DNA of 64,000 nucleotides from Streptomyces fulvorobeus (GCF_013167895.1 NZ_BLWC01000001.1:1240001-1304000), one strand, 5' to 3'. Shown: positions 27,169 to 36,449, counted from the first letter of the stretch. The notes: generated from the letters alone by a model not told the origin. Made by a program: numbers and translations.

Positions 27169-27207
27169 CGTGATTCCTTCCCGCTCCTCTACCGCACCAC
27201 CAGGAGT

Positions 27208-27225
27208 TGTTCGGTATTCTGAACA
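27208..27225. promoter_or_regulatory. Candidate IclR operator
   Basis: TGTTCGGTATTCTGAACA is an inverted repeat (TGTTC-N8-GAACA) placed between the divergent aldehyde dehydrogenase (start 27168) and IclR (start 27327) genes. Size and position fit an IclR-family operator controlling both. Confidence 0.6.
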
Positions 27226-27326
27226 GCGTTCCTGATCGTGAACTTACCGGGGACTCTATTTCCGGGCGATCAGTGTTGGCAAGAAGTCGCAGGGTTTTGC
27301 CGTGAGGGTCGGAAGGGGCGCAGGGC

Positions 27327-28097
27327 ATGTCGGTTGCCGAGTCTGGTGGGGCGCAGGTCAAGTCCGCGGTGCGGACGGTCGAGCTGCTCGAGTACTTCGC
27401 GGGGAGCCCCGGTATGCACGCGCTGGCCGCCGTGCAGGAGGCCGTCGGCTACCCGAAGTCCAGCCTCTACATGCTGCTGCGGACCCTGGTCGAGCTCGGC
27501 TGGGTGGAGACCGACGCCACGGGCACGCGGTACGGGATCGGGGTGCGGGCCCTGCTCGTCGGCACGTCCTACATCGACGGCGACGAGGTCGTCGCCGCCG
27601 CCCGCCCCACCCTGGACCGGCTCTCCGACGACACCACGGAGACCATCCACCTGGCCCGCCTCGACGGGACGAACGTCGTCTACCTCGCCACCCGGCAGTC
27701 CCAGCACTACCTGCGCCCCTTCACCCGCGTCGGCCGCCGGCTGCCCGCCCACTCCACCTCGCTCGGCAAGGCGCTGCTGGCCACCCACAGCGACGAGCAG
27801 GTCCGCAAGCTGCTCCCGCAGACCCTGCCCGCGCTGACCGAGCACACCATCACCGACCGCGAGAAGCTCATCGGGGAGCTGGACGTCATCCGCGAGCAGG
27901 GTTACGCGGTGGACCGCGAGGAGAACACCCTCGGGCTGCGCTGCTTCGGCATCGCGATCCCCTACCGGACCCCGGCGCGGGACGCGGTCAGCTGCTCGGT
28001 GCCGGTGGCCCGGCTCACCCCGGGACACGAGCAGATGGTCAAGGACTCGCTCTTCGACGCCCGCGACCGGCTCACCCTCGCGACCCGCAGGCTCTGA
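27327..28097 (+). CDS. IclR family transcriptional regulator
   Basis: A 256-residue IclR-type regulator. The N-terminal winged helix reads VKSAVRTVELLEYFAGSPG, then VGYPKSSLYMLLRTLVELGWVE, with the effector-binding domain from about residue 80 (HLARLDGTNVVYLATR; GRRLPAHSTSLGKALLA). SLGKALLA and GYAVDREENTLGLRCFGI are conserved effector-domain strings. It is divergent from the ketoglutarate-semialdehyde dehydrogenase, and family members next to such genes usually repress sugar-acid catabolism until an intermediate binds. The following GNAT gene starts three bases after its stop. Confidence 0.92.
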   Translation: MSVAESGGAQVKSAVRTVELLEYFAGSPGMHALAAVQEAVGYPKSSLYMLLRTLVELGWVETDATGTRYGIGVRALLVGTSYIDGDEVVAAARPTLDRLSDDTTETIHLARLDGTNVVYLATRQSQHYLRPFTRVGRRLPAHSTSLGKALLATHSDEQVRKLLPQTLPALTEHTITDREKLIGELDVIREQGYAVDREENTLGLRCFGIAIPYRTPARDAVSCSVPVARLTPGHEQMVKDSLFDARDRLTLATRRL

Positions 28098-28100
28098 CCC

Positions 28101-28574
28101 GTGGATGTGACGCTGCGCGAGGTGCGCGACGGGGACCTGCCCCTCTTCTTCGTGTACATGAGCGACCCGGAAGCGACCCGGGTCGCGGCCTTCACGGCCA
28201 AGGACCCCACCGACCGGGCCGCCTTCGACGCCCACTGGGCCCGTATCCGGGCGGCCGGGAACATACTCATGCGGACGGTGCTCGCCGACGGGGCCGTGGT
28301 GGGCAACACCGGGGTGTACGGACCGCCGGACGACCGGCAGGTCACGTACTGGATCGACCGGGCCCACTGGGGTCACGGTGTCGCGACCGCCGCCCTGCGC
28401 GCGCTGCTCGCCCTCGTACCGGAGCGTCCGCTGCACGCGCGGGCCGCCGCCGACAACCTCGGCTCCATCCGGGTGCTGCGCAAATGCGGTTTCACCGTGA
28501 CGGGCGGGGACCGCGGTTTCGCCGAGGCGCGCGGGGAGGAGACCGACGAGGTGCTCCTCACCCTGGACGCCTGA
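28101..28574 (+). CDS. GNAT family N-acetyltransferase (RimJ/RimL type)
   Basis: A 157-residue GNAT protein: LREVRDGDLPLFFVYMSDPEA at the N-terminus, QVTYWIDRAHWGHGVATAALRALLAL as the acetyl-CoA-binding motif A and ADNLGSIRVLRKCGFTVTG as motif B. It starts three bases after the IclR stop (GTGGATGTGACG) and is therefore probably co-transcribed. The substrate cannot be read from sequence; RimJ/RimL-like enzymes acetylate protein N-termini or small amines. Length is normal. Its relation to sugar-acid metabolism, if any, is unknown. Confidence 0.88.
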   Translation: MDVTLREVRDGDLPLFFVYMSDPEATRVAAFTAKDPTDRAAFDAHWARIRAAGNILMRTVLADGAVVGNTGVYGPPDDRQVTYWIDRAHWGHGVATAALRALLALVPERPLHARAAADNLGSIRVLRKCGFTVTGGDRGFAEARGEETDEVLLTLDA

Positions 28575-28670
28575 GCCGCGCCCCCGCGGAACACCCCCGG
28601 AGCGGCCCGCGGGAAACGGGTGAGCAGAGGCACGGACGCGAGGACCGCCGGGGCCGGGTCCCGCCCTCGT

Positions 28671-28689
28671 GTCGAAGCGCTTGCGCGGG
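28671..28689. promoter_or_regulatory. LacI-type operator-like site, copy 1
   Basis: GTCGAAGCGCTTGCGCGGG, centred on the palindrome AAGCGCTT typical of LacI-family operators. The 13-base core GAAGCGCTTGCGC recurs exactly, in the opposite orientation, at 40334-40350 before the sugar ABC permease genes. It lies about 60 bases before the ECF sigma gene. Confidence 0.5.
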
Positions 28690-28747
28690 GCGCTGGTACG
28701 CTCTCGCCCCGCCCGCCCTCCGTGGGGCGCTCCAGAGAGAGGTACGC

Positions 28748-29320
28748 GTGGACAGAGCCGTCGGCGATGCCGCTGCCGCCGAGTTCCATGAGTTCTTCGA
28801 GGCCCACTACGCCGAACTGGCCCGGCTCGCCCACATGCTGACAGGCGAGGCCGACGCCGCCGACGATCTGGCGGCGGACGCGCTGCTGGCGCTCTGGCAC
28901 CGGTGGGACCGGGTGCGGTCCGCCGAGCACCCCGTGGCGTACGCCCGGGGTGTCGTGGCGAACCTGGCCAGGACCCGGATACGCGGCGCGGTGCGGGAGC
29001 GGCGCAGGGTGGCGCTGTTCTGGACCCCGCGCGGCGGCGCGGACGGCTTCGCGGCCGAGGGGCCCGACGTACCGGCGGTCGTCGACGTCCAGGAGGCCCT
29101 GCGCCGACTGCCGTTCCGCAAGCGGGCGTGTGTGGTCCTGCGGCACGCCTTCGACCTGTCCGAGCGGGACACCGCGCTCGTGCTCGGGATATCGGTCGGC
29201 ACGGTGAAGAGCCAGACCTCGCGCGGTGTCGCGGAGCTGCAACGCCTGCTCGGACCGCACGGAGGCGCCGCGCGGGCGCGGGTGGCCGCCGCGGCGCGGC
29301 GCGGCGAAGGAAGGCACTGA
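28748..29320 (+). CDS. SigE-family RNA polymerase ECF sigma factor
   Basis: A 190-residue ECF sigma factor of the actinobacterial SigE group. Region 2 reads EFHEFFEAHYAELARLAHMLTGEADAADDLAADALLALWHRWDRV, and region 4 reads VDVQEALRRLPFRKRACVVLRH and then SVGTVKSQTSRGVAELQRLL. GTG 28748 follows GAGAGAGG at good spacing. Its stop overlaps the ATG of the next gene, a probable single-span membrane anti-sigma protein, so the pair is translationally coupled. The site upstream resembles a LacI operator also found at the pectin-locus transporter. Confidence 0.9.
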   Translation: MDRAVGDAAAAEFHEFFEAHYAELARLAHMLTGEADAADDLAADALLALWHRWDRVRSAEHPVAYARGVVANLARTRIRGAVRERRRVALFWTPRGGADGFAAEGPDVPAVVDVQEALRRLPFRKRACVVLRHAFDLSERDTALVLGISVGTVKSQTSRGVAELQRLLGPHGGAARARVAAAARRGEGRH

Positions 29321-30033
29321 TGGACGACGAGCTGCGACGAAGGCTCCAGGGCGCGGCACGCGCCCACCGGCCGGACAGGGAACGGATGCGGGCCCGGCTG
29401 GAGCGCGGGATGGCGGACGAACGCCGGGTGCGCGCGGGGCGGGTTCCGCGTCTCCCCGGTACCCCGGTGCCGTGGCTGCGGATCGCGGGGGCGACGGCGG
29501 CGGTGTGCGGGGTGCTCGCCGCGGGCACGCTCGCGGTCACCTCGGCGGCCCGCGACGACAGCAAGGGCGCGCACCGGCTGGTGGGAACCGCTCCGCCGTC
29601 CTGGACGGCGCCCGCGCGGGGCGCCGCGCTGCCCGCCGACGACGGGCCGCTGCGGTCGGGCGGTTCGGTGAGCTCGGACAGGAACCGGTACTGGGCGCAG
29701 AGCCGGGTCACGGTGCGGACCGCCGCCCCTCTCCCGGCGCTCACCGTGGAGCTGCGGATCGCGCAGACGGGCGGGGTGAACAGCACCGGGGCCTGGCGTT
29801 CCCTCCCGGTGGAGGACTTCGCGGCATCGGTGCGGGAGGAGGGCGGCTTCCTCGTCTACCGCTGGACGCTGAAGCCGGGGCGGACCGCCCCCGCCGGTAC
29901 GCACACGTTCGCGGGCCAGTACAACCACGCCGAGGGCGCCCGGGACTTCCGGGGCGACGACTACACGGCCCGCGCCGGCGCCCTGGGCGGACAGGCCGCC
30001 GTGGGCGGGGCCTTCACCCGGCAACTCCCGTGA
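29320..30033 (+). CDS. Probable membrane anti-sigma factor
   Basis: A 237-residue protein with a cytoplasmic Arg-rich N-terminus (DDELRRRLQGAARAHRPDRERM), one transmembrane helix at about residues 47-68 (WLRIAGATAAVCGVLAAGTLAV) and an extracytoplasmic C-terminal domain of about 165 residues rich in beta-type sequence. It overlaps the ECF sigma gene by one base (TGATG), the usual arrangement of sigma and cognate regulator. It has no zinc-binding HxxxCxxC motif, so it is not a ZAS anti-sigma. The external domain may bind a ligand at the cell surface. Function is inferred from topology and coupling only. Confidence 0.7.
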   Translation: MDDELRRRLQGAARAHRPDRERMRARLERGMADERRVRAGRVPRLPGTPVPWLRIAGATAAVCGVLAAGTLAVTSAARDDSKGAHRLVGTAPPSWTAPARGAALPADDGPLRSGGSVSSDRNRYWAQSRVTVRTAAPLPALTVELRIAQTGGVNSTGAWRSLPVEDFAASVREEGGFLVYRWTLKPGRTAPAGTHTFAGQYNHAEGARDFRGDDYTARAGALGGQAAVGGAFTRQLP

Positions 30034-30051
30034 CCGGGACCCGGGGGATTC

Positions 30052-31155
30052 TCAGGGGTGAGGGTTCCAGTCGCCCAGGTAGGCGGCGCGCGTGTGCCGC
30101 CGCGCCTCCTCCCGGGTGAGCTGGGGGCGGTTCCCGGGGACCGGGACGCGGGCTCCGGGACCGGTGTTGGCGTACTCCGCGAAGCGCTGGTCCTGCCAGG
30201 GGTGGCCGGACGCCATGTCGGTGTACGGGGCGGTGGCGTCCGTACCCGGTCCGATGACCGACTCGCGTACGACGAGTGACGGACGCGCGGTGGGGTCGGA
30301 GCTCGGCACCCACGGCCTGGCCAGCTTGTAGGCCCCGTCCTGCGCGCCGCTGGTGAACCGGCACCGCACCGCCAGGAAGCCGTGCGGGTTGGCGCGGGCC
30401 GTGGAGGGGGCGAAGTACATGCCCTTGGGGGTGAAATCGACGTCCCGGTCCAGGGCGTGGAAGCGGCAGTGCTCGAAGACGCTGGTCCCCCGGCCGAAGA
30501 CGAAGTCGACGTCACCCTCGGCGTAGCAGTGCGAGAAGTGGTGCCGGGCGAAGACGGGCAGCGAGAGCGTGTCGGAGTACAGCGTGTCCTGGTGGCCGAG
30601 GAAGCGGCAGTGGCGGAAGGCCGAGCGGTCGCCCATGACCTTGATGGCCACCGCCTGGGTGGCGGTGGTCCCCGGGTGGTCGGCGCGCAGCCAGTCGTTG
30701 GCGAAGGTGACCCGGTGCGCGGTGAAGTCCGCGGCCCGGACGGTGGTGGTGGCCGATCCGCTGGTGCCGTAGGTGCCGGAGCCGTCGGGCTTGGGGGTGC
30801 CGGCCGCGTTGCCGTACACGATGACCGTGGCGCGCGGGTCCTCGCCCGCCCCGATGAGGGTGAGGCCGGTGCGGGTCTCGGGGACGGTGACGGTCTCGCG
30901 GTAGAGCGCGGGGGCCAGGACCAGGACGTGGCCCGTGCCGGAGGCCGCGTCGACGGCGGCCTGGACGGTGGTGTGGTCGCCGCGGCCGAGCGGATCGACG
31001 TAGAGCGTCCGCGCGGTGAGCCGCCCGGACGGTGAGCCGTACCGGCCGAAGGGGGCCGCTCCCCCGGCGTGTGCCCGGGGCGCGAGGGCGAGTCCGGCGG
31101 TGGCGAGGGCGCCCGCGAGGAGGGAGCGGCGGGCGAGGGGGGTGTACGCGGTCAT
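30052..31155 (-). CDS. Secreted pectinesterase (pectin methylesterase, CE8)
   Basis: A 367-residue secreted enzyme that removes methyl esters from homogalacturonan. The leader RRSLLAGALATAGLALAPRAHA ends in AHA and has the paired arginines of a possible Tat signal. The catalytic aspartates are Asp190 in GHQDTLYSD and Asp217 in GDVDFVFGRG, and the substrate arginine is in LARPWVPSS. VYGNAAGTPKPDGSGTYGTSGSAT and FANDW are typical of the family. It is the last gene of the minus-strand pectin operon, 93 bases after the pectate lyase. De-esterification prepares pectin for that lyase. Confidence 0.95.
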   Translation of the reverse strand: MTAYTPLARRSLLAGALATAGLALAPRAHAGGAAPFGRYGSPSGRLTARTLYVDPLGRGDHTTVQAAVDAASGTGHVLVLAPALYRETVTVPETRTGLTLIGAGEDPRATVIVYGNAAGTPKPDGSGTYGTSGSATTTVRAADFTAHRVTFANDWLRADHPGTTATQAVAIKVMGDRSAFRHCRFLGHQDTLYSDTLSLPVFARHHFSHCYAEGDVDFVFGRGTSVFEHCRFHALDRDVDFTPKGMYFAPSTARANPHGFLAVRCRFTSGAQDGAYKLARPWVPSSDPTARPSLVVRESVIGPGTDATAPYTDMASGHPWQDQRFAEYANTGPGARVPVPGNRPQLTREEARRHTRAAYLGDWNPHP

Positions 31156-31248
31156 GCGGGAGGAACCTCCGGTGCGGCGCGGGGACGGGGAGGGCCGGGG
31201 CGGGCGTCGCCTGTGCGGTGCCCGCCCGCCCCGGCGGGGAGCGTGCGG

Positions 31249-32549
31249 TCAGCGGACCTTGCCCGCGCCGGCCTTCCTGGTGACGAGGGCGGGCAGTGCG
31301 CGCGGGTCGTCGACCCTGGTGCGGAGCTCGGGGGTCCAGCCCGCACCGGACGCCAGCTGCTCGGCCGGGTACTGGGCGTTGTGGACGGCGATCAGGTCGG
31401 TTGCGGTGCCGTTGACGTAGTTGCCGGAGGCCGTCAAGGGGCCTCCTTCCACTTCTTGAGGACCGTGCCGGCCCGCACGGACGGCGGCAGGGAGAAGGAG
31501 TTCCTCTCGGCGACGAGCTGGGACTCGATGCCGATGCCGAAGGAGTAGCCGTACTTCTGGCCCTCGGTGACCGTGAAGTGGTTGTTGTACGCGTCGACCT
31601 TGCCGAAGCGGACGCGCGGGGCGCGCTCGACGACGCCGTCGAAGTGGTTGTGGTGGAGGGTGACGCGCAGCTTGCCCCGGTCGTCGGCGCCCGCGCTGTC
31701 ACTGTTGCCGATCATGAGGGTCTTGTCGTGGTCGGTGAGGACGTTCCAGGAGGCGGTGACGAGGTCGGCGCCCCGGACGATGTCCAGGAGGCCGTCGTGC
31801 TGCTGGTAGATCTCGCCGAAGTACGAGGGGAGGGTGGAGTCCGGGTAGCGGCCGTCGGTCAGGGTGTTGTGGTCGACCCAGACGTGCTGGGAGCCGTACA
31901 CGACGACCGCGTCGTACTCGGAGTTCCAGGCGCCGGTGGCACCGTCGGTCGGGTCCCAGGCGGGGAAGCAGTCGAGGGGCGCCTCGATGGTGAGGTTGCG
32001 CAGGATGACGTTGCGCACCCCCTTGATCTGGAGGCTGGCACCCCTGATCCCGGCGCCCTTCCCCACGCCCACGATGGTCGTGTCGGCGGGGACGTACGCC
32101 ATGATGCCGAGCTTCTGGTTGTCCGCCGAGGCGGCCCGCAGCTCCTCCTGCTCGCCGGTGAGCGGGGTGTCGAGGCCCCAGAGCGCCGGGTCGTAGTCGG
32201 CGAGGTACTGGTCGAAGTCGTAGCCGGGTGCCTCGAAGGACGCGCACCCCTCGGCGGTGGCGTCGATGGTGCCCTTGACCTTGATGATCGACGGGGCGCC
32301 CCCGGCGGCGGCGAGGGCGGCCCTGAACCCGGCCCAGGTGGTGACGGTGAAGACGTGTGTGGCGTCGGCCGCCGAACCACCGGTGGTTCCGGCGCCCTCG
32401 GAGGCCCAGCCGTCCTGCGCGGCGAGGGTCTGGCGCGCGGGGTCGGGGCGGTGGCCCCCGGCCTGCGCGGTCCCGGTGGCGGCGAGGACGAGGGCGGTGC
32501 AGCCGACCAGCGTGATCATGACGCGCCCATGACATTTCTGACTTCTCAT
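31249..32549 (-). CDS. Secreted pectate lyase, PL1 (frameshifted at 31438-31441)
   Basis: A calcium-dependent beta-helix lyase that cleaves de-esterified polygalacturonate by beta-elimination. The signal peptide is MITLVGCTALVLAATGTAQA. Family motifs are QHVWVDHNTLTDGRYPD, DIVRGADLVTASWNVLTDHDKTLMIG and the catalytic arginine region VERAPRVRFGKVDAYNNHF. The main frame stops at 31434 after KKWKEAP, but the adjacent frame continues as LTASGNYVNGTATDLIAVHN and further conserved tail to 31249. The break is a run of four G (four C on the coding strand) at 31438-31441; one more base restores a protein of about 433 residues. The break removes only the C-terminal 60 residues, so activity might survive even if real. 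Confidence 0.88.
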
Positions 32550-32583
32550 CGTGCGGCTCTCCTTCGTACGGTTCAGGCACGGT

Positions 32584-33381
32584 TCAGGCTTGGGGCCAGG
32601 TGATCCAGGACTCGGGGATCTCGTCGTCGAGCCGGCGCACTTCGCGCGGGGCGAGCGCGCGGTGCTCCAGCAGCCCGGCCGCGACGAGCCGGGCCACGGC
32701 GATCGCGCCGGGCGGGTTGAAGTGGGTGTTGTCCTGCTCGGCCGGGGTCCAGTTGAAGTACGCCTTGGTCCGCTCGGCGCCGAGCTCCTGCCACAGGGCG
32801 AGCGAACCGGCCTGGATGTCGGCCAGCGCCACGTCCTCCTCCTCGGCCAGCGCCCGCATGGCCGCCGGGTACTCACCGTGGGTGGGCAGGGCCGTACCGC
32901 CCGCGTCGAACCTCCTGCGCTCCACCGGGGTGGCGAGCACGGGCAGCGCACCCCGGGCCCGCGCCCCGTCGACGTACCGCCGCAGGTGGTCCTGGTACGT
33001 CGACCAGGGCTCCGTGTAGCGCGTCGGGTCGGCGCTCTTCGCGTCGTTGTGCCCGAACTGGACGAGCACGAGGTCGCCCTCTCCGACGCCCGCCAGGAGC
33101 ACGTCGAGCCGGCCCTCCTCGATGAAGCTCCTCGAACTGCGGCCGTTCACCGCGTGGTTGGCGACCTCCACGCCGTGCCCGAGGAAGAAGGGCAGGGCCA
33201 TGCCCCAGCCGGTCTCGGGTGCGGCGTCGGCGTACTTGCGGGCGGCCGTGGAGTCGCCCGCGATGTGCAGGGTCCGGGGCCTCGGCCGGCCGCCGCCGCT
33301 CCGCGCGAAGGCGGGGGTGGCGGTGAAGGCGAGGGGCAGCGCGAGCAGCGCGGCTGCCGTCCTTCTGCGGGTGAGGGACAT
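32584..33381 (-). CDS. Rhamnogalacturonan acetylesterase-like SGNH hydrolase (CE12)
   Basis: A 265-residue secreted GDSL/SGNH esterase that removes acetyl groups from rhamnogalacturonan. All four blocks are visible: HIAGDSTAA with the nucleophile serine, the Gly/Asn region VNGRSSRSFIEEG, FGHNDAKS with the block III Asn, and DNTHFNPPGA with the catalytic Asp and His. The signal peptide is LLALPLAFTATPAFA. It lies between the pectate lyase and sugar-binding-protein genes on the same strand. An inverted repeat upstream (33427-33467) may separate its transcript from the binding protein. Confidence 0.92.
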   Translation of the reverse strand: MSLTRRRTAAALLALPLAFTATPAFARSGGGRPRPRTLHIAGDSTAARKYADAAPETGWGMALPFFLGHGVEVANHAVNGRSSRSFIEEGRLDVLLAGVGEGDLVLVQFGHNDAKSADPTRYTEPWSTYQDHLRRYVDGARARGALPVLATPVERRRFDAGGTALPTHGEYPAAMRALAEEEDVALADIQAGSLALWQELGAERTKAYFNWTPAEQDNTHFNPPGAIAVARLVAAGLLEHRALAPREVRRLDDEIPESWITWPQA

Positions 33382-33426
33382 GGGGGGACTGCCTCTCTCG
33401 GGGGGTGGGGTGGTCCTGCGTCAGGT

Positions 33427-33467
33427 GGGACCGGCGGCGGGGCGCGACCCGTACCGCCGCCGGTCCC
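33427..33467 (-). terminator. Strong stem-loop after the sugar-binding-protein gene
   Basis: GGGACCGGCGGCGG (33427-33440) and its exact reverse complement CCGCCGCCGGTCCC (33454-33467) form a 14-base stem with a 13-base loop, in the gap between the binding protein and the acetylesterase. It may act as a terminator or as an mRNA stabiliser within the operon. Confidence 0.65.
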
Positions 33468-33494
33468 GGTCAGGGGGCGGCGGAGAGGGCCGGA

Positions 33495-34829
33495 TCAGCC
33501 GTTGCCCAGCTCCTTCCACTCCTTCTGCGCGGCGTTCAGCTCATCGGCGATCTTGTCGAGGAACTGCTTGGCCGTGACCTTGCCGAGGAGCAGCTTCTGG
33601 AACTCCGGCTCGTTGTCGGCCTTGCTGATGTTGTTCCAGTCGGGCAGGTAGTACGGCAGCTGGACGATCGTGGTGGAGCCGTCCGTCAGGGACCTGGCAC
33701 CGAGCGCGGTCGGCTCGGAGGCGGCGATCCACGGGTCCTTCGCCGCCTCGGTGTTGGCGGGGATGGCACCGGCCGACTCGTTCCACTTGCTGTTGGACTC
33801 GTGCGAGGCCGCGAACTCGATGAACTTCCAGGCCGCCGTCTTGTTCTTGCTCGCCCGGAAGAGGCCGAGCCCGTCGACGGGGTTGGAGACCTGCACGCGC
33901 CGGCCGCCGTCACTCAGCGGGTTGGGGATTCCGGCGAACTTGTCGGGCCCCAGCGCCTTCAGGTGGTCCTGGTAGGAGCCGAGGTTGTGGCTGAGCATCC
34001 CGATGCTGCCGGTGTCCCACTGGGCGACCATCTTGGTGAAGTCGTTGTTGACGTCGGCGGACGGCGTCGTCCTCTTGAAGAGCCCGGCGTACTTCTCCAG
34101 CGCGGCGACGTTCTTCGGGTCGTTGAGCGTCGTCTTGTCGCCCTTCCAGAACTCCGTGATGCCGGACTGGCCGTACGAGGCGTCGATGGCCTGGGCGATG
34201 GAGCCCGCGCCACCGCGGATGGTGTAGCCGAACTTGTTGTTCCTGGCGTCGGTCAGCTTCTCCGCCGCCTCGTAGAACTTCGCCCAGGTGGTGGGCGCCT
34301 CCAGGTTCGCGGCCTTGAAGAGGTCGGTGCGGTACCAGAGGGTGCCGTTGTTCGCGGAGGTCGGCACGGTGTACATGTCCTCGCCCCGGCCGCCGGCGAC
34401 CTTGACGCTGTCGGCCATGGACTCGACGAGCTTGCCGTTCAGGCCGGAGCTCTTGATCCGGTCCTGGACCGGCTCCAGCGCCTCCTGCGAGACGATGTTG
34501 GAGAGGTACGCGGTGCCGACGCCACCCACGTCCGGGAGCCCGCCGCCCGCTATCGCGGTGTCGTACTTGGACTGGACGTCGGCGATCGGGATCGGGACGT
34601 ACTTGACCTCGATGCCCGGGTTCTTCTTCTCGAACTCCTTGATGATCTCGGTCCAGACAGCTGTGCGCGGACCGCCGTTGTTGTCCCAGAAGGTGATCTC
34701 GCCCTTGCCGCTGCCCTCGTTGCCCGAGCCGCTGCCGTCGTCACCGCAGGCCGTGGCCGTCAGCGCGAGCACTGCCGTGAGGGAGACCGCTGCCGCGGTA
34801 CGCCCCCGGTACGTCTTGGAGATGTTCAT
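33495..34829 (-). CDS. Extracellular sugar-binding lipoprotein of an ABC importer
   Basis: A 444-residue family 1 solute-binding protein. The lipobox LTATAC puts the lipidated cysteine at about residue 28, after the signal TAAAVSLTAVLALTATA. The mature part begins GEGEITFWDNNGGPRTAVWTE-like sequence typical of sugar-binding proteins (ITFWDNNGG; FEKKNPGIEVKYV; GLFRASKNKTAAWKFIEFA). It lies downstream of the two permease genes and the GH43 gene in the same direction. It would capture pectin-derived oligosaccharides outside the membrane. The exact ligand (galacturonides, rhamnogalacturonan or arabino-oligosaccharides) is unknown. Confidence 0.92.
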   Translation of the reverse strand: MNISKTYRGRTAAAVSLTAVLALTATACGDDGSGSGNEGSGKGEITFWDNNGGPRTAVWTEIIKEFEKKNPGIEVKYVPIPIADVQSKYDTAIAGGGLPDVGGVGTAYLSNIVSQEALEPVQDRIKSSGLNGKLVESMADSVKVAGGRGEDMYTVPTSANNGTLWYRTDLFKAANLEAPTTWAKFYEAAEKLTDARNNKFGYTIRGGAGSIAQAIDASYGQSGITEFWKGDKTTLNDPKNVAALEKYAGLFKRTTPSADVNNDFTKMVAQWDTGSIGMLSHNLGSYQDHLKALGPDKFAGIPNPLSDGGRRVQVSNPVDGLGLFRASKNKTAAWKFIEFAASHESNSKWNESAGAIPANTEAAKDPWIAASEPTALGARSLTDGSTTIVQLPYYLPDWNNISKADNEPEFQKLLLGKVTAKQFLDKIADELNAAQKEWKELGNG

Positions 34830-34892
34830 GGTCGGCTCTTCTCTCTCGGTTCGTTCGCCGTGCTGGTGATCGGGGGAATGCGGGGAGGAAGT

Positions 34893-36449
34893 TCAGTGCC
34901 GCGGCCGGTCCAGGGCGCGGAAGGCGGTGAAGTCGGCCGTTCCCGCGGGTCCCGGCCCCGGGGGCGCGGTCGCGAACAGTCCGAGGAGTGCGCCGACCCA
35001 GCGCCAGGGGGTCGCGGCGAACACCTGGCCGGAGGGACGGAACCCGCTGCCGTCACCCGTGTCGGCGAGGAAGCGGCAGCGGGCGCCGGCCGTGACGTCG
35101 ACGCGGAGGCGGACCCGGCCGTGCGGAGCCGGGCGGGCGTGCTCGGCGTCGCGTTCGTGTCCGGCGACCGTCTCGGCGTACCGGTGCACGAGGCGCGGCG
35201 CCCCGTCCTCCCCCGCTTCGAGGCCGATCCAGCTGAACGCGTCGCCCAGCACGGCGACTCCGGCCTTGGCGCCCGGCTCGGCACTGTTCAGGACGAGCGC
35301 CGTCCCGACGGTGAACGTCTCGGCGGGCAGTCGCTGGACCAGCACGTTGGGCAGGGCCCGCAGGTCGTGCGCGTACGCGGTCCGTACGCAGCTGAGCCGC
35401 AGGCCGTCGCCGCCGTGCTCGACCGTCCAGCCGGCCCTGGGCGCCGCCGTCCACTGCCACTGCCGGCCGAAGCGGCCCCCGGGGAAGTCGTCGTCGAAGG
35501 CGGGCACTTCCGGGGGCCGCTCGGGGGCGAGGGGCTTGGTGTGTACGGAGACCGGTTCGCCCGCGTCGCCGATGACCGGCCAGCCCTCCGCGTCCCAGCG
35601 CATCGGCTGGAGGTGGACGACGCGCCCGTACGCCCCCTTGGCCTGGAAGTGCAGGAACCAGTCCTCGCCCCGCGCCGTACGCACCCAGCCGCCCTGGTGC
35701 GGTCCGTTGACCCCGGTGCCGCCCTGGGCGAGGACGACGCGCTCCTCGTACGGGCCGAAGAAGTCCCGCGAGCGGAAGGCGCCCTGCCAGCCCGTCTCCA
35801 CCCCGCCGGCCGGGGCGAAGATCCAGAAGTGGCCGTCGTGGCGGTAGAGCTTGGGGCCTTCGAGGGTGAACCAGCCGGGTATCAGGTCGGCGTCGACCAG
35901 GGTCCTGCCCTCGTCGAGCAGCTCGCGTCCGTCAGGGCTCATCCGGTGCCCGGTGAGCCGGTTCTTGATCCCGGAGCGGGATTTGGCCCAGGCGTGCACG
36001 AGGTACGCCTCGCCGGTCTCCTCGTCCCAGAGCGGACAGGCGTCGATCAGTCCCTTGCCCGCCTTGATGAGGTGCGGCGCGCTCCACGGGCCCCGGATGT
36101 CCGCGGCGCTGATCTGCTGGACGCCGTGGTCGGGGTCGCCCCAGAAGATCCAGAACCGTCCGTCGTGGTGGCGCAGCGAGGGCGCCCACACCCCGCCGTC
36201 GTGGCGTGGCACGGTGAAGTCGGCGGCCGGCTCCAGGCGTTCGAGGGCGTGGCCGATGAGGGACCAGTTGACCAGGTCCCGGGAGTGCAGCAGGGGCAGT
36301 CCGGGGACCCGGCCGAAGCTGGAGGCGGTCATGTAGTAGTCGTCCCCGTCGCGCACGACGTCGGGGTCGGACCAGTCGGCGTGCAGGACCGGGTTGCGGT
36401 AGGTGCCGTCGCCGAGGTCGGCGGAGCGGAGCACGCTGTGGCCGTTCAC
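34893..36449 (-). CDS. Glycoside hydrolase family 43 protein
   Basis: A 518-residue five-bladed beta-propeller glycosidase of GH43, whose members act on arabinan, xylan or galactan side chains. The catalytic base Asp is in NPVLHADWSDPDVVR, the pKa-tuning Asp in GKGLIDACPLW and the acid Glu in FTLEGPKLYR. A C-terminal beta-sandwich (about residue 320 on, from FDDDFPGGRFGRQWQW) is the usual accessory domain. No signal peptide is present, so it works in the cytoplasm on imported oligosaccharides. The GTG start at 36449 overlaps the stop of the upstream PmoA-like gene by four bases. Confidence 0.9.
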   Translation of the reverse strand: MNGHSVLRSADLGDGTYRNPVLHADWSDPDVVRDGDDYYMTASSFGRVPGLPLLHSRDLVNWSLIGHALERLEPAADFTVPRHDGGVWAPSLRHHDGRFWIFWGDPDHGVQQISAADIRGPWSAPHLIKAGKGLIDACPLWDEETGEAYLVHAWAKSRSGIKNRLTGHRMSPDGRELLDEGRTLVDADLIPGWFTLEGPKLYRHDGHFWIFAPAGGVETGWQGAFRSRDFFGPYEERVVLAQGGTGVNGPHQGGWVRTARGEDWFLHFQAKGAYGRVVHLQPMRWDAEGWPVIGDAGEPVSVHTKPLAPERPPEVPAFDDDFPGGRFGRQWQWTAAPRAGWTVEHGGDGLRLSCVRTAYAHDLRALPNVLVQRLPAETFTVGTALVLNSAEPGAKAGVAVLGDAFSWIGLEAGEDGAPRLVHRYAETVAGHERDAEHARPAPHGRVRLRVDVTAGARCRFLADTGDGSGFRPSGQVFAATPWRWVGALLGLFATAPPGPGPAGTADFTAFRALDRPRH

